A stretch of DNA of 64,000 nt from Desulfuribacillus stibiiarsenatis (GTDB lineage: Bacteria > Bacillota > Bacilli > Desulfuribacillales > Desulfuribacillaceae): contig NZ_MJAT01000004.1 in the NCBI RefSeq assembly GCF_001742305.1, positions 1 through 64,000 on the forward strand, given 5' to 3'. Shown here one piece after another: positions 33,333 to 40,282 of the stretch. The notes under the pieces are model-generated. The model saw only the letters and a list, made by a program, of their open reading frames with translations. It was not told where the DNA came from and ran no database searches. Each line of letters begins with the position of its first letter. The first letter of the stretch is position 1. Position numbers and translations under genes: made by a program.

Positions 33333-33451
33333 CATCTAAAAACGCCAAGTTTGGCGTTTTTTTATTGGGACTATGTAACAATACATGTTATGCTATTATG
33401 TCAGATTAAATAGTAGCATAAATCTCCATAGGCTCATAAGATATTTGCAGA
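33333..33451 (+). repeat. 119-bp direct repeat, copy 1 (contains a terminator)
   Basis: This segment recurs at 37123-37242 with one inserted base and no other difference. It starts CATCTAAAAACGCC, includes a terminator (AAACGCC/GGCGTTT plus T run, 33340-33365), and ends ATATTTGCAGA. Copy 1 follows the LEA-like gene by 6 bp and serves as its terminator. The two copies bound a 3.7-kb island. Confidence 0.95.
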
Positions 33452-33543
33452 TAAATTTTTTGATGATTGATATAGCAATCGTCGTAGCGATTTTTAGCTC
33501 TATAACTTTATGAAGTTGATTCATTTTATAAAAAAAGACCATT

Positions 33544-33745
33544 TTACATTTTCAACGCCAGCCATAGACATACAAATGCAGCTCTTGCAGCACCCGAGTC
33601 AGCACCATAAACGATAACAATAGTATCTGTAGTTATACCATAATTGGCCATAACCGCTACAATCTCGTCTCCTGTTTTTATATCCCAATAGGTTGTTCTT
33701 CGATGTCTTCAAATGTACTGCTCCCGGAATATGGGCATCTAATTA
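33544..33745 (-). pseudogene. Frameshifted rhodanese-like sulfurtransferase fragment
   Basis: On the - strand one frame reads DAHIPGAVHL, the signature just after the first strands of rhodanese domains. Another frame then reads TGDEIVAVMANYGITTDTIVIVYG and a short tail with AARAAFV before a stop at 33546-33544, matching the 'gI..dt.VV.Y' part. No catalytic Cys loop is preserved. A broken sulfurtransferase gene is the best reading. Open reading from 33905 across this region on the - strand is therefore probably not a real gene. Confidence 0.6.
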
Positions 33746-33901
33746 GCATTGGATGATCAAAAGAAACATACACGTCGTGGGCCAGATAAAATAATAGCTC
33801 TTCTAATTGGAGGAAGGCTAAATATTTTTTTTGCTTCATAGATTCTGGCAAAGTTTTCATTATAGCGAATTTGTTGTGGTTACGATTCATCCTCTTCGTC
33901 A

Positions 33902-34471
33902 TCAATATACAAAGGATGGATGGAGTCTAGCGGTTTCGGTTCCATTTGCTACGGCAGTTACGTTATTTAAAAATTTCGCTTTTATTAAATGTTTTAAAGG
34001 TTGGTCTACCGTATTGAAATACGTAAATACTTTACTTGCTTTCTCATCCCACTCGATATAACAAGTTAAATAGTCATTGGCTGTCAATTTTGTTCTAGAT
34101 GTGCCTCTTTCTGGTACACATTCAAACTCTTCATCTTCACCCATTGCTCTGTAATCACACGTTAATTGTTCATCTAGTTCAGCTAACTCAAAACCATATG
34201 CGGTATCTACACAATTATAATGAAAACTATGATTCATATACCTTGCATGGTCCCAACATAGAATATACCCATCATCATCTTCATAGGAGCATTTATATAT
34301 ATACTCTTGTCTAGCTTCATCGAGACTTTCAATGTAATCCTCATCAAGAACCATATCTAATTCATCTTGAATCCAGATAATGGTTTCTTTAGGGATTAAT
34401 TTTGTAGCAAACACACCTATGCCGACTTTATCACTTACATATTTAATTTCTGACCAGAATGTATCAAAAAT
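33902..34471 (-). CDS. SET-domain protein, unusual ATT start
   Basis: About 189 aa. The pattern YVSDKVGIGVFATKLIPKETI, then WDHARYMNHS, then AYGFELAELDEQLTCDY spells the SET fold: NHS binds AdoMet and the last Tyr is catalytic. Such bacterial proteins are probably lysine methyltransferases. The conserved GxGVFA segment extends beyond the first GTG (34414). The only position with a ribosome site (AAGGAG, 34482-34477) is an ATT at 34471, either a rare start or a mutated ATG. At the 3' end a tandem ATCC duplication shifts the frame and removes an acidic IDDEEDES tail. Confidence 0.6.
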   Translation of the reverse strand: MFDTFWSEIKYVSDKVGIGVFATKLIPKETIIWIQDELDMVLDEDYIESLDEARQEYIYKCSYEDDDGYILCWDHARYMNHSFHYNCVDTAYGFELAELDEQLTCDYRAMGEDEEFECVPERGTSRTKLTANDYLTCYIEWDEKASKVFTYFNTVDQPLKHLIKAKFLNNVTAVANGTETARLHPSFVY

Positions 34472-34594
34472 AAGCTCTCCTTATCATTCTTTGCTGTCTT
34501 TAATGTAAAGCACTACAAATTGATCGACGTTGATTGTACTTTTCTTCTAATACAAAGCCCTATTTCCTTTAAGAGACTATCCAATGAATTGTCA

Positions 34595-34690
34595 ACAGTA
34601 AACTAGACAACTTTTTTAAGGTGATTAAGTTTATATTGAATCGGTGTCATATAAAATGACAACCGTATAAAAACTGTCTAGTTCAGGGTA
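34595..34690. mobile_element. Short IS3-type remnant with both terminal repeats
   Basis: The stretch begins AGTAAACTAGACAACTTTTT and ends with an inverted copy (AAAAACTGTCTAGTTCAGG). On the - strand it encodes MTPIQYKLNHLKKVV and a stop, the final residues of an IS3-family transposase. Only about 95 bp remain, so this is an internal-deletion relic or MITE. Confidence 0.5.
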
Positions 34691-34829
34691 TCTATCTAGA
34701 TATTTAGAGAGGCATTTTGCTATTACTTTTCGTATGTGGCTAATAAAAATAAATCAAAGTAGTATAAAACACTTGAAGAAAGACCTTCCCCTTTAAAAAA
34801 AAGGGAAAATAACGCTTTATTTAATAAAT

Positions 34830-34945
34830 ATGCTAGAGCGGCTATCTATAGGGCAAGAAGATGAATTTGAGTTATATGGAAAATATAAGGCAAAGCTTTC
34901 ATGGAATTGATAGATTAAAGGATCGACCTGGGAAGGTGGGTAATA
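34830..34945 (+). pseudogene. Formate-tetrahydrofolate ligase gene fragment
   Basis: One frame reads MLERLSIGQEDEFELYGKYKAKLSW and a shifted frame continues IDRLKDRPGK. This matches the N-terminal region of Fhs, before the ATP P-loop, where the family reads ELYGKYKAK. The rest of the enzyme (about 520 residues) is absent. A small broken piece, probably left by deletion or cassette insertion at 34996. Confidence 0.55.
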
Positions 34946-34995
34946 GAAGACTTTGACTTGGTGGGAGATATTGGAAAGCGTGAAATGGTTACAAA

Positions 34996-35032
34996 ATCCT
35001 TAAGATGTCGTACAATTTAAGTTGTACGACAT
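34996..35032 (+). repeat. Left 37-bp inverted repeat with dif-like 28-bp core
   Basis: ATCCTTAAG (34996-35004) is followed by the 28-bp core 35005-35032: 11-bp arm ATGTCGTACAA, 6-bp centre TTTAAG, 11-bp arm TTGTACGACAT. The arms are exact complements of each other. The 11-6-11 layout is that of Xer dif sites; the asymmetric centre gives the site a direction. A weak inward promoter (GTTACA 34988-34993, TACAAT 35011-35016, 17-bp spacing) overlaps it. Confidence 0.85.
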
Positions 35033-35113
35033 GATTCGATATAAACCGTCAAAAAATTACAATTTATTCTATAACATATATTAACAGATATTACAATGAT
35101 ACACCATACTTTT

Positions 35114-36076
35114 TCACGAATTCAAAAATTCTTTTAAACAATCGTTAACGTAATCAGGCGATTCTTTTTTTAGAGGATCAATATTATGTAAATATCGTTG
35201 AGTAGTATTAATCTGCTCATGTCCAAGGTTTTCTTGAACATGCTTTAAGTTAGCTCCCTGAGCTAATGCTAGAGTAGCATGAGTATGGCGCAACCAATGA
35301 GGAGTAACTTTTTTATCAAAAGTGCACTTATCCCGAGCATTTTGTATAATTCGCTCAACTTGACGAACAGATAAGGAAAACAAGGTCGCTTTAGTTTGCC
35401 CCGAATATTTTGATAGGGATACTAAATGTTCATTTAGCAAATCCCATAATTTTCTAGGTACTTTAACCTCTCGTTGCTTCCCTCCTTTACCGTTTACTAT
35501 ACGCAACCAGATTAATGTATCAGAGGCGTCAAAATAAAAGTGGTCCCAACATATAGAAAGCAATTCAGAAACTCGAAGTCCTAATAATATTAAAATTAAG
35601 CCAATCAGATAATCACGATTACTTTGTTTTTTTAATTCTAGAAGCAGCATCTTTGTTTCACGTATTGTAAGATAGTGATGTTTGCTATTAATCGGCACTT
35701 TGGGTATTTGGAGACAGGTTGTAGGATTCTTTTGAAAAAAACCTATGTTAAGGTCACTACCCCATTTATATAGGGAACGAATTGGTGCTATTCGGTTAGC
35801 GACAGTAGCTGGTGATAATGGTTTTTTGCTTTTAGTATGTATTCCATTCATTAAACTCAATTTATAAAGCTCTAATTCTTTCCATGTTATTAAATGAAGT
35901 GCTTTAAATCCAATAAAAAAACGAAATTCGTCGATGGATCTCTTATAATTCCTCAATGTATTTTGAGACCAAGGACGGGATAATAAAAAAATATTAATGA
36001 TTTGTTCATCTGAAAAACTGTCAGAATTCATAATGACCTTTATTTGAGAATCTTGAAAATGTTGATAAATACTCAT
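35114..36076 (-). CDS. Tyrosine recombinase/integrase (XerC/D-like)
   Basis: 320 aa. A SAM-like N-terminal core-binding domain (about 25-120; SQNTLRNYKRSIDEFRFF) precedes the catalytic domain (about 140-305). All catalytic residues are present: Arg in GLRVSELL (about 167), Lys in GKGGKQREV (about 200), HWLRH (His/Arg, about 262-266), His in LGHEQINTTQ and the Tyr nucleophile in QRYLHN (about 297). It is the sole gene between the inverted dif-like sites, and AAGGGGG lies just before its ATG. No excisionase or other phage genes are near. It probably acts on its flanking sites; a host Xer role is unlikely. Confidence 0.9.
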   Translation of the reverse strand: MSIYQHFQDSQIKVIMNSDSFSDEQIINIFLLSRPWSQNTLRNYKRSIDEFRFFIGFKALHLITWKELELYKLSLMNGIHTKSKKPLSPATVANRIAPIRSLYKWGSDLNIGFFQKNPTTCLQIPKVPINSKHHYLTIRETKMLLLELKKQSNRDYLIGLILILLGLRVSELLSICWDHFYFDASDTLIWLRIVNGKGGKQREVKVPRKLWDLLNEHLVSLSKYSGQTKATLFSLSVRQVERIIQNARDKCTFDKKVTPHWLRHTHATLALAQGANLKHVQENLGHEQINTTQRYLHNIDPLKKESPDYVNDCLKEFLNS

Positions 36077-36091
36077 GAGAACCCCCTTAAG

Positions 36092-36128
36092 ATGTCGTAC
36101 AACTTAAATTGTACGACATCTTAAGGAT
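36092..36128 (-). repeat. Right 37-bp inverted repeat with dif-like 28-bp core
   Basis: Exact reverse complement of 34996-35032. On the + strand the core (36092-36119) reads arm ATGTCGTACAA, centre CTTAAA, arm TTGTACGACAT, so its centre is inverted relative to the left site (TTTAAG). Unlike the left copy it also has CTTAAG on the inner side (36086-36091), making a longer palindrome there. Confidence 0.9.
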
Positions 36129-36136
36129 ATTGTCTA
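36108..36136 (-). promoter_or_regulatory. Recombinase promoter overlapping the right recombination site
   Basis: On the - strand TAGACA (36136-36131), 17 bp, TACAAT (36113-36108). The -35 lies outside the cassette and the -10 within the site's arm and centre. Recombinase binding would therefore block its own promoter, and inversion would place different DNA downstream of it. Confidence 0.5.
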
Positions 36137-36153
36137 AGGGGAGGTGGGGTTAT

Positions 36154-36837
36154 TTGTTCAGCAATTTATACCATTGTTTTCAGCCTATACGTAGAATTAA
36201 TAATCTAGAGATTTTCGGATGGGAGGCACTTTTGCGGGGACCCGATTCACCAACGAAACTATTTATGGAAGCTGAGAAAAATGGGATGTCAATAGTTTTG
36301 GACATGCTGTCTCAAACACAAGCACTTAAAACAATGAATGAGAATAATTTCAGGGGTAAGAGGTTCATTAATTGTAATTTATGTACATTTACTAATGATA
36401 AAAGTTTATTAAATAGACTGCATGAATTACCACAAAAGGAAAGCATTGTAATTGAAATCACTGAGGGACAGAGATTTTATGAATGTGATAGGTCGAAAAT
36501 CAGATACACAATAAAAGAACTTAAAAGAATAGGAGTCAAAATTGCAATTGATGATTTTGGTTCTGGGTACTCCAATCTCTTTTTAATTGATTATTTGGAA
36601 CCGGATTATATAAAAACAGATCGATCTCTTATAACAAATATTATGGACAAGGGAAAGCAATTTACACTAATGAAAGCAATCGCTAAACTAGGCAGAGAAA
36701 TGAATGTGATTATTATCGCTGAAGGGATTGAAAATGAGATACAAAAAGAATTATTACTAGATTGTGGGATTGAATTAGGTCAAGGCTGGTTGTTTGATCC
36801 ACCAATCGAAAGAAATAACACAAAAGAATTTAAGTAA
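36154..36837 (+). CDS. EAL-domain c-di-GMP phosphodiesterase, single domain
   Basis: 227 aa from a TTG (36154) after AAGGGGAGG; an in-frame ATG at 36109 lies inside the recombination site. A lone EAL domain with no sensor. Active-site residues are all visible: the EAL glutamate in WEALLRG, NCN (about 72-74), ITE (about 102-104), DDFGSGYSNL (about 129-138), IKTD (about 152-155), AEGIE (about 192-196) and QGWLF near the end. It should linearise c-di-GMP to pGpG. No promoter is seen between the cassette and the gene, so transcription probably enters from the cassette side. It precedes a dead chemotaxis-receptor fragment. Confidence 0.88.
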   Translation: MFSNLYHCFQPIRRINNLEIFGWEALLRGPDSPTKLFMEAEKNGMSIVLDMLSQTQALKTMNENNFRGKRFINCNLCTFTNDKSLLNRLHELPQKESIVIEITEGQRFYECDRSKIRYTIKELKRIGVKIAIDDFGSGYSNLFLIDYLEPDYIKTDRSLITNIMDKGKQFTLMKAIAKLGREMNVIIIAEGIENEIQKELLLDCGIELGQGWLFDPPIERNNTKEFK

Positions 36838-36872
36838 ATTGCACCTAGGCAAACACGAGGTAAGGGGAACAA

Positions 36873-37122
36873 GGTAGAGGATTTGCAGTCATAACTGACG
36901 AAGTACGCAAGCTAGCAGAGGATTCTTCTAATGCAAACTAATAAGCTTGGAACACTCATTAAAGAAATACAAAGCGGGGTCAACGAAACTATTAGTGCAA
37001 TGAATGAAAGTACAGAAGAAGTACTAAGTGGCACTCAAGCTACAGAAAAAACAGAAGCAGTATTTGTAACGGTTAATAATATGCAAACTCTGTTAAACAG
37101 ACATCCAAGAAGTAGCGAATAG
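36873..37122 (+). pseudogene. Methyl-accepting chemotaxis protein signalling-domain remnant
   Basis: GRGFAVITDEVRKLAEDSSNAN, the tip and descending helix of the MCP hairpin, ends at a stop. The +1 frame continues KLGTLIKEIQSGVNETISAMNESTEEV to 37122. A one-base frameshift thus breaks it, and the sensor and membrane parts are missing. It ends exactly where direct-repeat copy 2 begins (37123). Confidence 0.75.
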
Positions 37123-37242
37123 CATCTAAAAACGCCAAGTTTGGCGTTTTTTTATTGGGACTATGTAACAATACATGTTATGGCTATTATGTCAGATTAA
37201 ATAGTAGCATAAATCTCCATAGGCTCATAAGATATTTGCAGA
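37123..37242 (+). repeat. 120-bp direct repeat, copy 2
   Basis: Identical to 33333-33451 except one extra G in TATGGCTATT. It carries the same terminator (about 37130-37155). It begins at the end of the MCP remnant and ends 28 bp before the VCBS-like gene, so it also contributes the leader of that gene. Confidence 0.95.
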
Positions 37243-37270
37243 ATAGATATTTATGAGAAGGAGTTTTTAT

Positions 37271-38002
37271 ATGCATATACAAAATAATGACCAATCGGCA
37301 CAAACAACAATTATAGCCGTTGCAAGGGGTGATGTAAACGGCGATTTAATACCTGATAATGTTTACTTGACAGGAACGCAGGACCCCTCGAGTCCTTTTA
37401 TCCAAAACATTACACTTATAATTGAAAACGGGAACACAGGCGCATTTACAAGAATTCCGTTAAAAGAAAATGCAAATGCAGGATACAATCCTACATTATT
37501 TCTAGGGGATTTTACTGGGGATGGTGTAGACGACATCTTAATCAGTATTAATTCTGGTGGTAGTGGTGGAATGATGTATCATTACATTTATTCCTTTACA
37601 AATAATAAATCTAAATTACTATTTAATTTCGAAGTGTATAATGAGCAATACAAATATACCGTAACATATCAAAACAACTATAAGGTGAAAGTTGTTAGTT
37701 TAAATAATAACAAAACATTTATTATAGATATTTCGGACCGAGGCGCGGAGTACCTAAATGAAATTTATGATGCTAATGGGAACTTGAAAGCACCTATTAC
37801 TGGTTTTGTGAATCCTATCAGCGGAATGTATCCCGTTGATTTCGATGGGAATGGTGTGTATGAATTACTTGCGTATCAAAGGATAGCAGGAAGATATAAT
37901 GCAGATTCCTTAGGATATGTGCTTAATACGTTACACTGGAAAAATGACAGGTTTGCTTTAGAGCAACAAAATGTAGCGATTTTTGGGTCACAGAATATTT
38001 AA
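37271..38002 (+). CDS. VCBS/FG-GAP-like repeat protein
   Basis: 243 aa from ATG 37271 with GAAGGAG upstream; an in-frame ATG at 37253 overlaps that site. Three Ca2+-loop-like segments, DVNGDLIPD (about 23-31), DFTGDGVDD (about 86-94) and DFDGNGVYE (about 200-208), mark FG-GAP/VCBS blades of a beta-propeller. There is no signal peptide, so it may be cytosolic or spore-associated. Similar proteins occur in spore-forming Bacilli with unknown function. It sits immediately outside the direct-repeat-bounded island. Confidence 0.75.
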   Translation: MHIQNNDQSAQTTIIAVARGDVNGDLIPDNVYLTGTQDPSSPFIQNITLIIENGNTGAFTRIPLKENANAGYNPTLFLGDFTGDGVDDILISINSGGSGGMMYHYIYSFTNNKSKLLFNFEVYNEQYKYTVTYQNNYKVKVVSLNNNKTFIIDISDRGAEYLNEIYDANGNLKAPITGFVNPISGMYPVDFDGNGVYELLAYQRIAGRYNADSLGYVLNTLHWKNDRFALEQQNVAIFGSQNI

Positions 38003-38060
38003 TACTCTCTAGAACTGTGGGATATTGTTTCTAGTAGTAATAACGTAGTTAGAGCGAAAG

Positions 38061-38798
38061 CTAATGATTTATAGTGGGAACCTTAATACTTTCCTCATTG
38101 ATCAAAGAAATATGAAGTTCATGATTACCATTAATAGACGCGAAAAAAACATCCTTTAAATTATGGACGCCTTGAATCGCTAAATGCTCTAACAACCATT
38201 GTTGGTCTAAATTGAAATCCTCTAGGATATCCGGATAAACGGTCCCTTCTATAATAACTGGTACAGCAATGGAAGATGTTGATCGATTTATCTTCATATC
38301 TTCTAAGGTGACCGTATTTTTTTGAGGTATTTTTAGGACACTTATACTACCATTGGCTTCGACAATCGCCGTTTCGACCTCTTTTATATCAAAAACATCT
38401 TTTTCGCGAAGCATCTGTAGTATGTTATCAATAGAGTATCTAATTTTCTTGAGATTTTTATTAAGAAACTTCCCGTGTTGGATGACAATAGTCGGTTCAA
38501 AGGTTAACAATCTCCCTATGGTTCGATTTGAAATCTTCCAATTGGCAACAATTCTTTGGAGAAACCCGATGGCGACAATAGCTACTGCTGTTGGTAGATG
38601 ATGGACATTAGGGTCAGCTATATCTGCTCCGACAACGGAACCAAGGGTCACAATGATTAGAAAATCAAATACTGGAAGCTGTCCAATGGCACGTTTACCC
38701 ATGTATATGGCAATTAATAAAAGTAAGGGTAAAATTGTGACAATTCGCCCTAAAACTAATAATATTTCTTTCAAAGATTCTATCATATAGCCTTTCAC
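38061..38798 (-). CDS. DUF421 membrane protein (YetF-like)
   Basis: 245 aa. Three N-terminal membrane helices (about 10-32, 42-62, 68-86) are followed by two soluble YetF-type domains, with LLTFEPTIVIQHGKFL at about 95-110 marking the first. The start is GTG 38798 or ATG 38786 (AAAGG precedes the latter). In B. subtilis such proteins are membrane proteins made in sporulation or stress; the function is unknown. No operon partner. Confidence 0.85.
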   Translation of the reverse strand: MKGYMIESLKEILLVLGRIVTILPLLLLIAIYMGKRAIGQLPVFDFLIIVTLGSVVGADIADPNVHHLPTAVAIVAIGFLQRIVANWKISNRTIGRLLTFEPTIVIQHGKFLNKNLKKIRYSIDNILQMLREKDVFDIKEVETAIVEANGSISVLKIPQKNTVTLEDMKINRSTSSIAVPVIIEGTVYPDILEDFNLDQQWLLEHLAIQGVHNLKDVFFASINGNHELHISLINEESIKVPTINH

Positions 38799-38905
38799 AC
38801 TCTTTCCTGGGATTGCAGTTCAAAGAAAGTTTCGTTTTGAATGCATACAAGACATTTTTTCCTGAAAGCAGTAGTGCCATACATTTTTTTTAAACAATAA
38901 AAATT

Positions 38906-38949
38906 GGGGAATGTTTTAGCCTTGGGGGCTAACAATGCTCCCCTTTTTT
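38906..38949 (+). terminator. Nested terminator hairpin, + orientation
   Basis: Outer arms GGGGA/TCCCC (38906-38910, 38939-38943) enclose TTAGCC/GGCTAA (38916-38921, 38927-38932), followed by six Ts. The nearest gene upstream is on the - strand, so its transcript is unknown; it may belong to a lost gene. Confidence 0.55.
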
Positions 38950-38965
38950 GCGTGCCAAGTTCTAA

Positions 38966-39049
38966 GCAAAAGGTGACCATGAACTATTGAATTACACGAA
39001 GGAGCAATATACAGAAACATTAAATTGGTTTAAAAGATATCTTCCATAA
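38966..39049 (+). pseudogene. Possible C-terminal fragment of an alpha/beta hydrolase (S9-like)
   Basis: After a TAA the frame reads AKGDHELLNYTKEQ, YTETLNWFKRYLP and a stop. This resembles the last helix of prolyl-oligopeptidase/alpha-beta hydrolases, where a catalytic His is followed by 'Y...L.WF..YL'. No start or upstream domain is present. The rest of 38950-39206 shows nothing clear. Confidence 0.35.
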
Positions 39050-39206
39050 ATATAGAATACACAGCGGGCCCCCTTCTATTATCTCATTAAAAATGGGGAA
39101 GCTAATGGATAGTATAGATTATATTTGTTATAAAAATTAGCGTTCTATGGTAGTATAAGAATTATTAATATTCCTTGAAAAATTAACATAAAAGGGGATC
39201 AATCAG

Positions 39207-39686
39207 ATGGAATACAAAGTGGTTGAGAAAAGCGCGTTTCAGGTTATCGGGAAAGAACGAACGATTACAACTGTAAATGGGGAAAATCTTGAGCTCATAA
39301 CTGAGTTTTGGGCCGATAGCGCTGAAGATGGGACTGTAGAAATGCTTAGAGGACAAGCAGGTAGCCTTGGGCTTCTTGGTATATGCATGAATTTTGACCA
39401 TGCTCAAAGTGAACTAACGTATATGATTGCAGTGGAAAAGCCAGCTACAGAAATAACTGGTTGTTTTGTCGAAAGAGAGATATCAGCAAGTACTTGGGTG
39501 ATTTTTGAGTCTGTTGGGGCCATCCCAGAGGCGATACAGAACCTATGGGAGAAAATATTTGCCCAATGGTTTCCTGTTGAAGGATATGAACCATCTAGTG
39601 CGCCCATATTAGAGGTATACCCAATTGGTAATCAAAAAGATGCACAATACAGATGTGAAGCGTGGGTGCCTGTGATTCAAAAGTAA
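39207..39686 (+). CDS. GyrI-like (AraC effector-binding) domain protein
   Basis: 159 aa, one SOUL/GyrI-like domain: VEKSAFQVIGKERTI at the start, LGLLGICMNFD (about 53-63) and a C-terminal WVIFESVGAIPEAIQNLWEKIFAQWFP helix-strand unit. Stand-alone members bind small hydrophobic ligands or act as transcription co-regulators. AAAGGGG precedes the ATG. A DUF1499 gene follows at 27 bp, so the two are probably cotranscribed. Confidence 0.82.
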   Translation: MEYKVVEKSAFQVIGKERTITTVNGENLELITEFWADSAEDGTVEMLRGQAGSLGLLGICMNFDHAQSELTYMIAVEKPATEITGCFVEREISASTWVIFESVGAIPEAIQNLWEKIFAQWFPVEGYEPSSAPILEVYPIGNQKDAQYRCEAWVPVIQK

Positions 39687-39713
39687 TATTTTTATAATAG
39701 TGGGAGGAACGCA

Positions 39714-40178
39714 ATGATTAGAATGATTGGATGGGGAGCGGCCCTGTTTGTAGTGCTTGCGATAGGTGTTATTGCGATTATCATGTACATCGGTAACAGT
39801 AAAGTGCCGGATCATTTAGGTGTAGTCGACGGTAGACTAGCACCATTACCTGATTCGCCAAATGCAGTGTCCAGCCAGACTGACAATCCAGAAAAACGTG
39901 TAGAACCACTACCGATTTTAGGTGACAAAGTAAACAGTATGGAAAAAATCAAGCAAGCGATTCTGGCATATGGTGGGTCCACAATTGTCAACGAGCGCGA
40001 AGAATACATACATGTTGTATTTTCAACTCCAAGGATGAAGTATAAAGATGATGTTGAGTTCTACATAGACGAAGCAAATCAAGTGATTCACATCCGCTCT
40101 GCATCACGTGTGGGACATTCCGATTTAGGACTCAATCGGAAAAGGTATGAGGAATTAAAGGGCTTATATATGCAGTAA
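39714..40178 (+). CDS. DUF1499 membrane-anchored protein
   Basis: 154 aa. One membrane helix (about 7-27), then an extracytoplasmic DUF1499 domain with its signatures LPDSPNAVSSQ (about 44-54) and IRSASRVGHSDLGLNRKRY (about 124-142). GTGGGAGG precedes the ATG. The role of the family is unknown. It is directly downstream of the GyrI-like gene. Confidence 0.85.
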   Translation: MIRMIGWGAALFVVLAIGVIAIIMYIGNSKVPDHLGVVDGRLAPLPDSPNAVSSQTDNPEKRVEPLPILGDKVNSMEKIKQAILAYGGSTIVNEREEYIHVVFSTPRMKYKDDVEFYIDEANQVIHIRSASRVGHSDLGLNRKRYEELKGLYMQ

Positions 40179-40282
40179 ATAGAAAGTTATTAAATACAAA
40201 ACCCTTATGGGTTACTTATAATAGAAATATACACAGAACTATGATAGTGTATACAGCATAACGACAGAGGAAGTGACATAAC

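Larger units (their letters stand above)
34996..36128. mobile_element. Putative invertible cassette: tyrosine recombinase between inverted dif-like sites
   Basis: Two perfect 37-bp inverted repeats (34996-35032 and 36092-36128) enclose 1,059 bp that contain one gene, a complete tyrosine recombinase on the - strand. Each repeat carries a 28-bp recombination-site-like core. The sites are in opposite orientation, so recombination between them would invert the gene rather than excise it. The right boundary is 25 bp from the EAL gene leader. No terminal transposase signature or target duplication is seen. The inversion function is inference. Confidence 0.65.

Noticed and set aside
33678-33905. 75-codon - strand open frame next to the SET gene
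   Set aside because: It runs through a region where other frames encode rhodanese motifs (HIPGAVHL and the GITTDTIVIVYG part). It has no ribosome site of its own beyond the overlap and no family resemblance.
33333-37242. The 119-bp direct repeats as phage-type att sites of the tyrosine recombinase
   Set aside because: att cores are short and the recombinase already has its own 28-bp paired sites; the long repeats include a terminator and border a gene relic, so a duplication origin is simpler.
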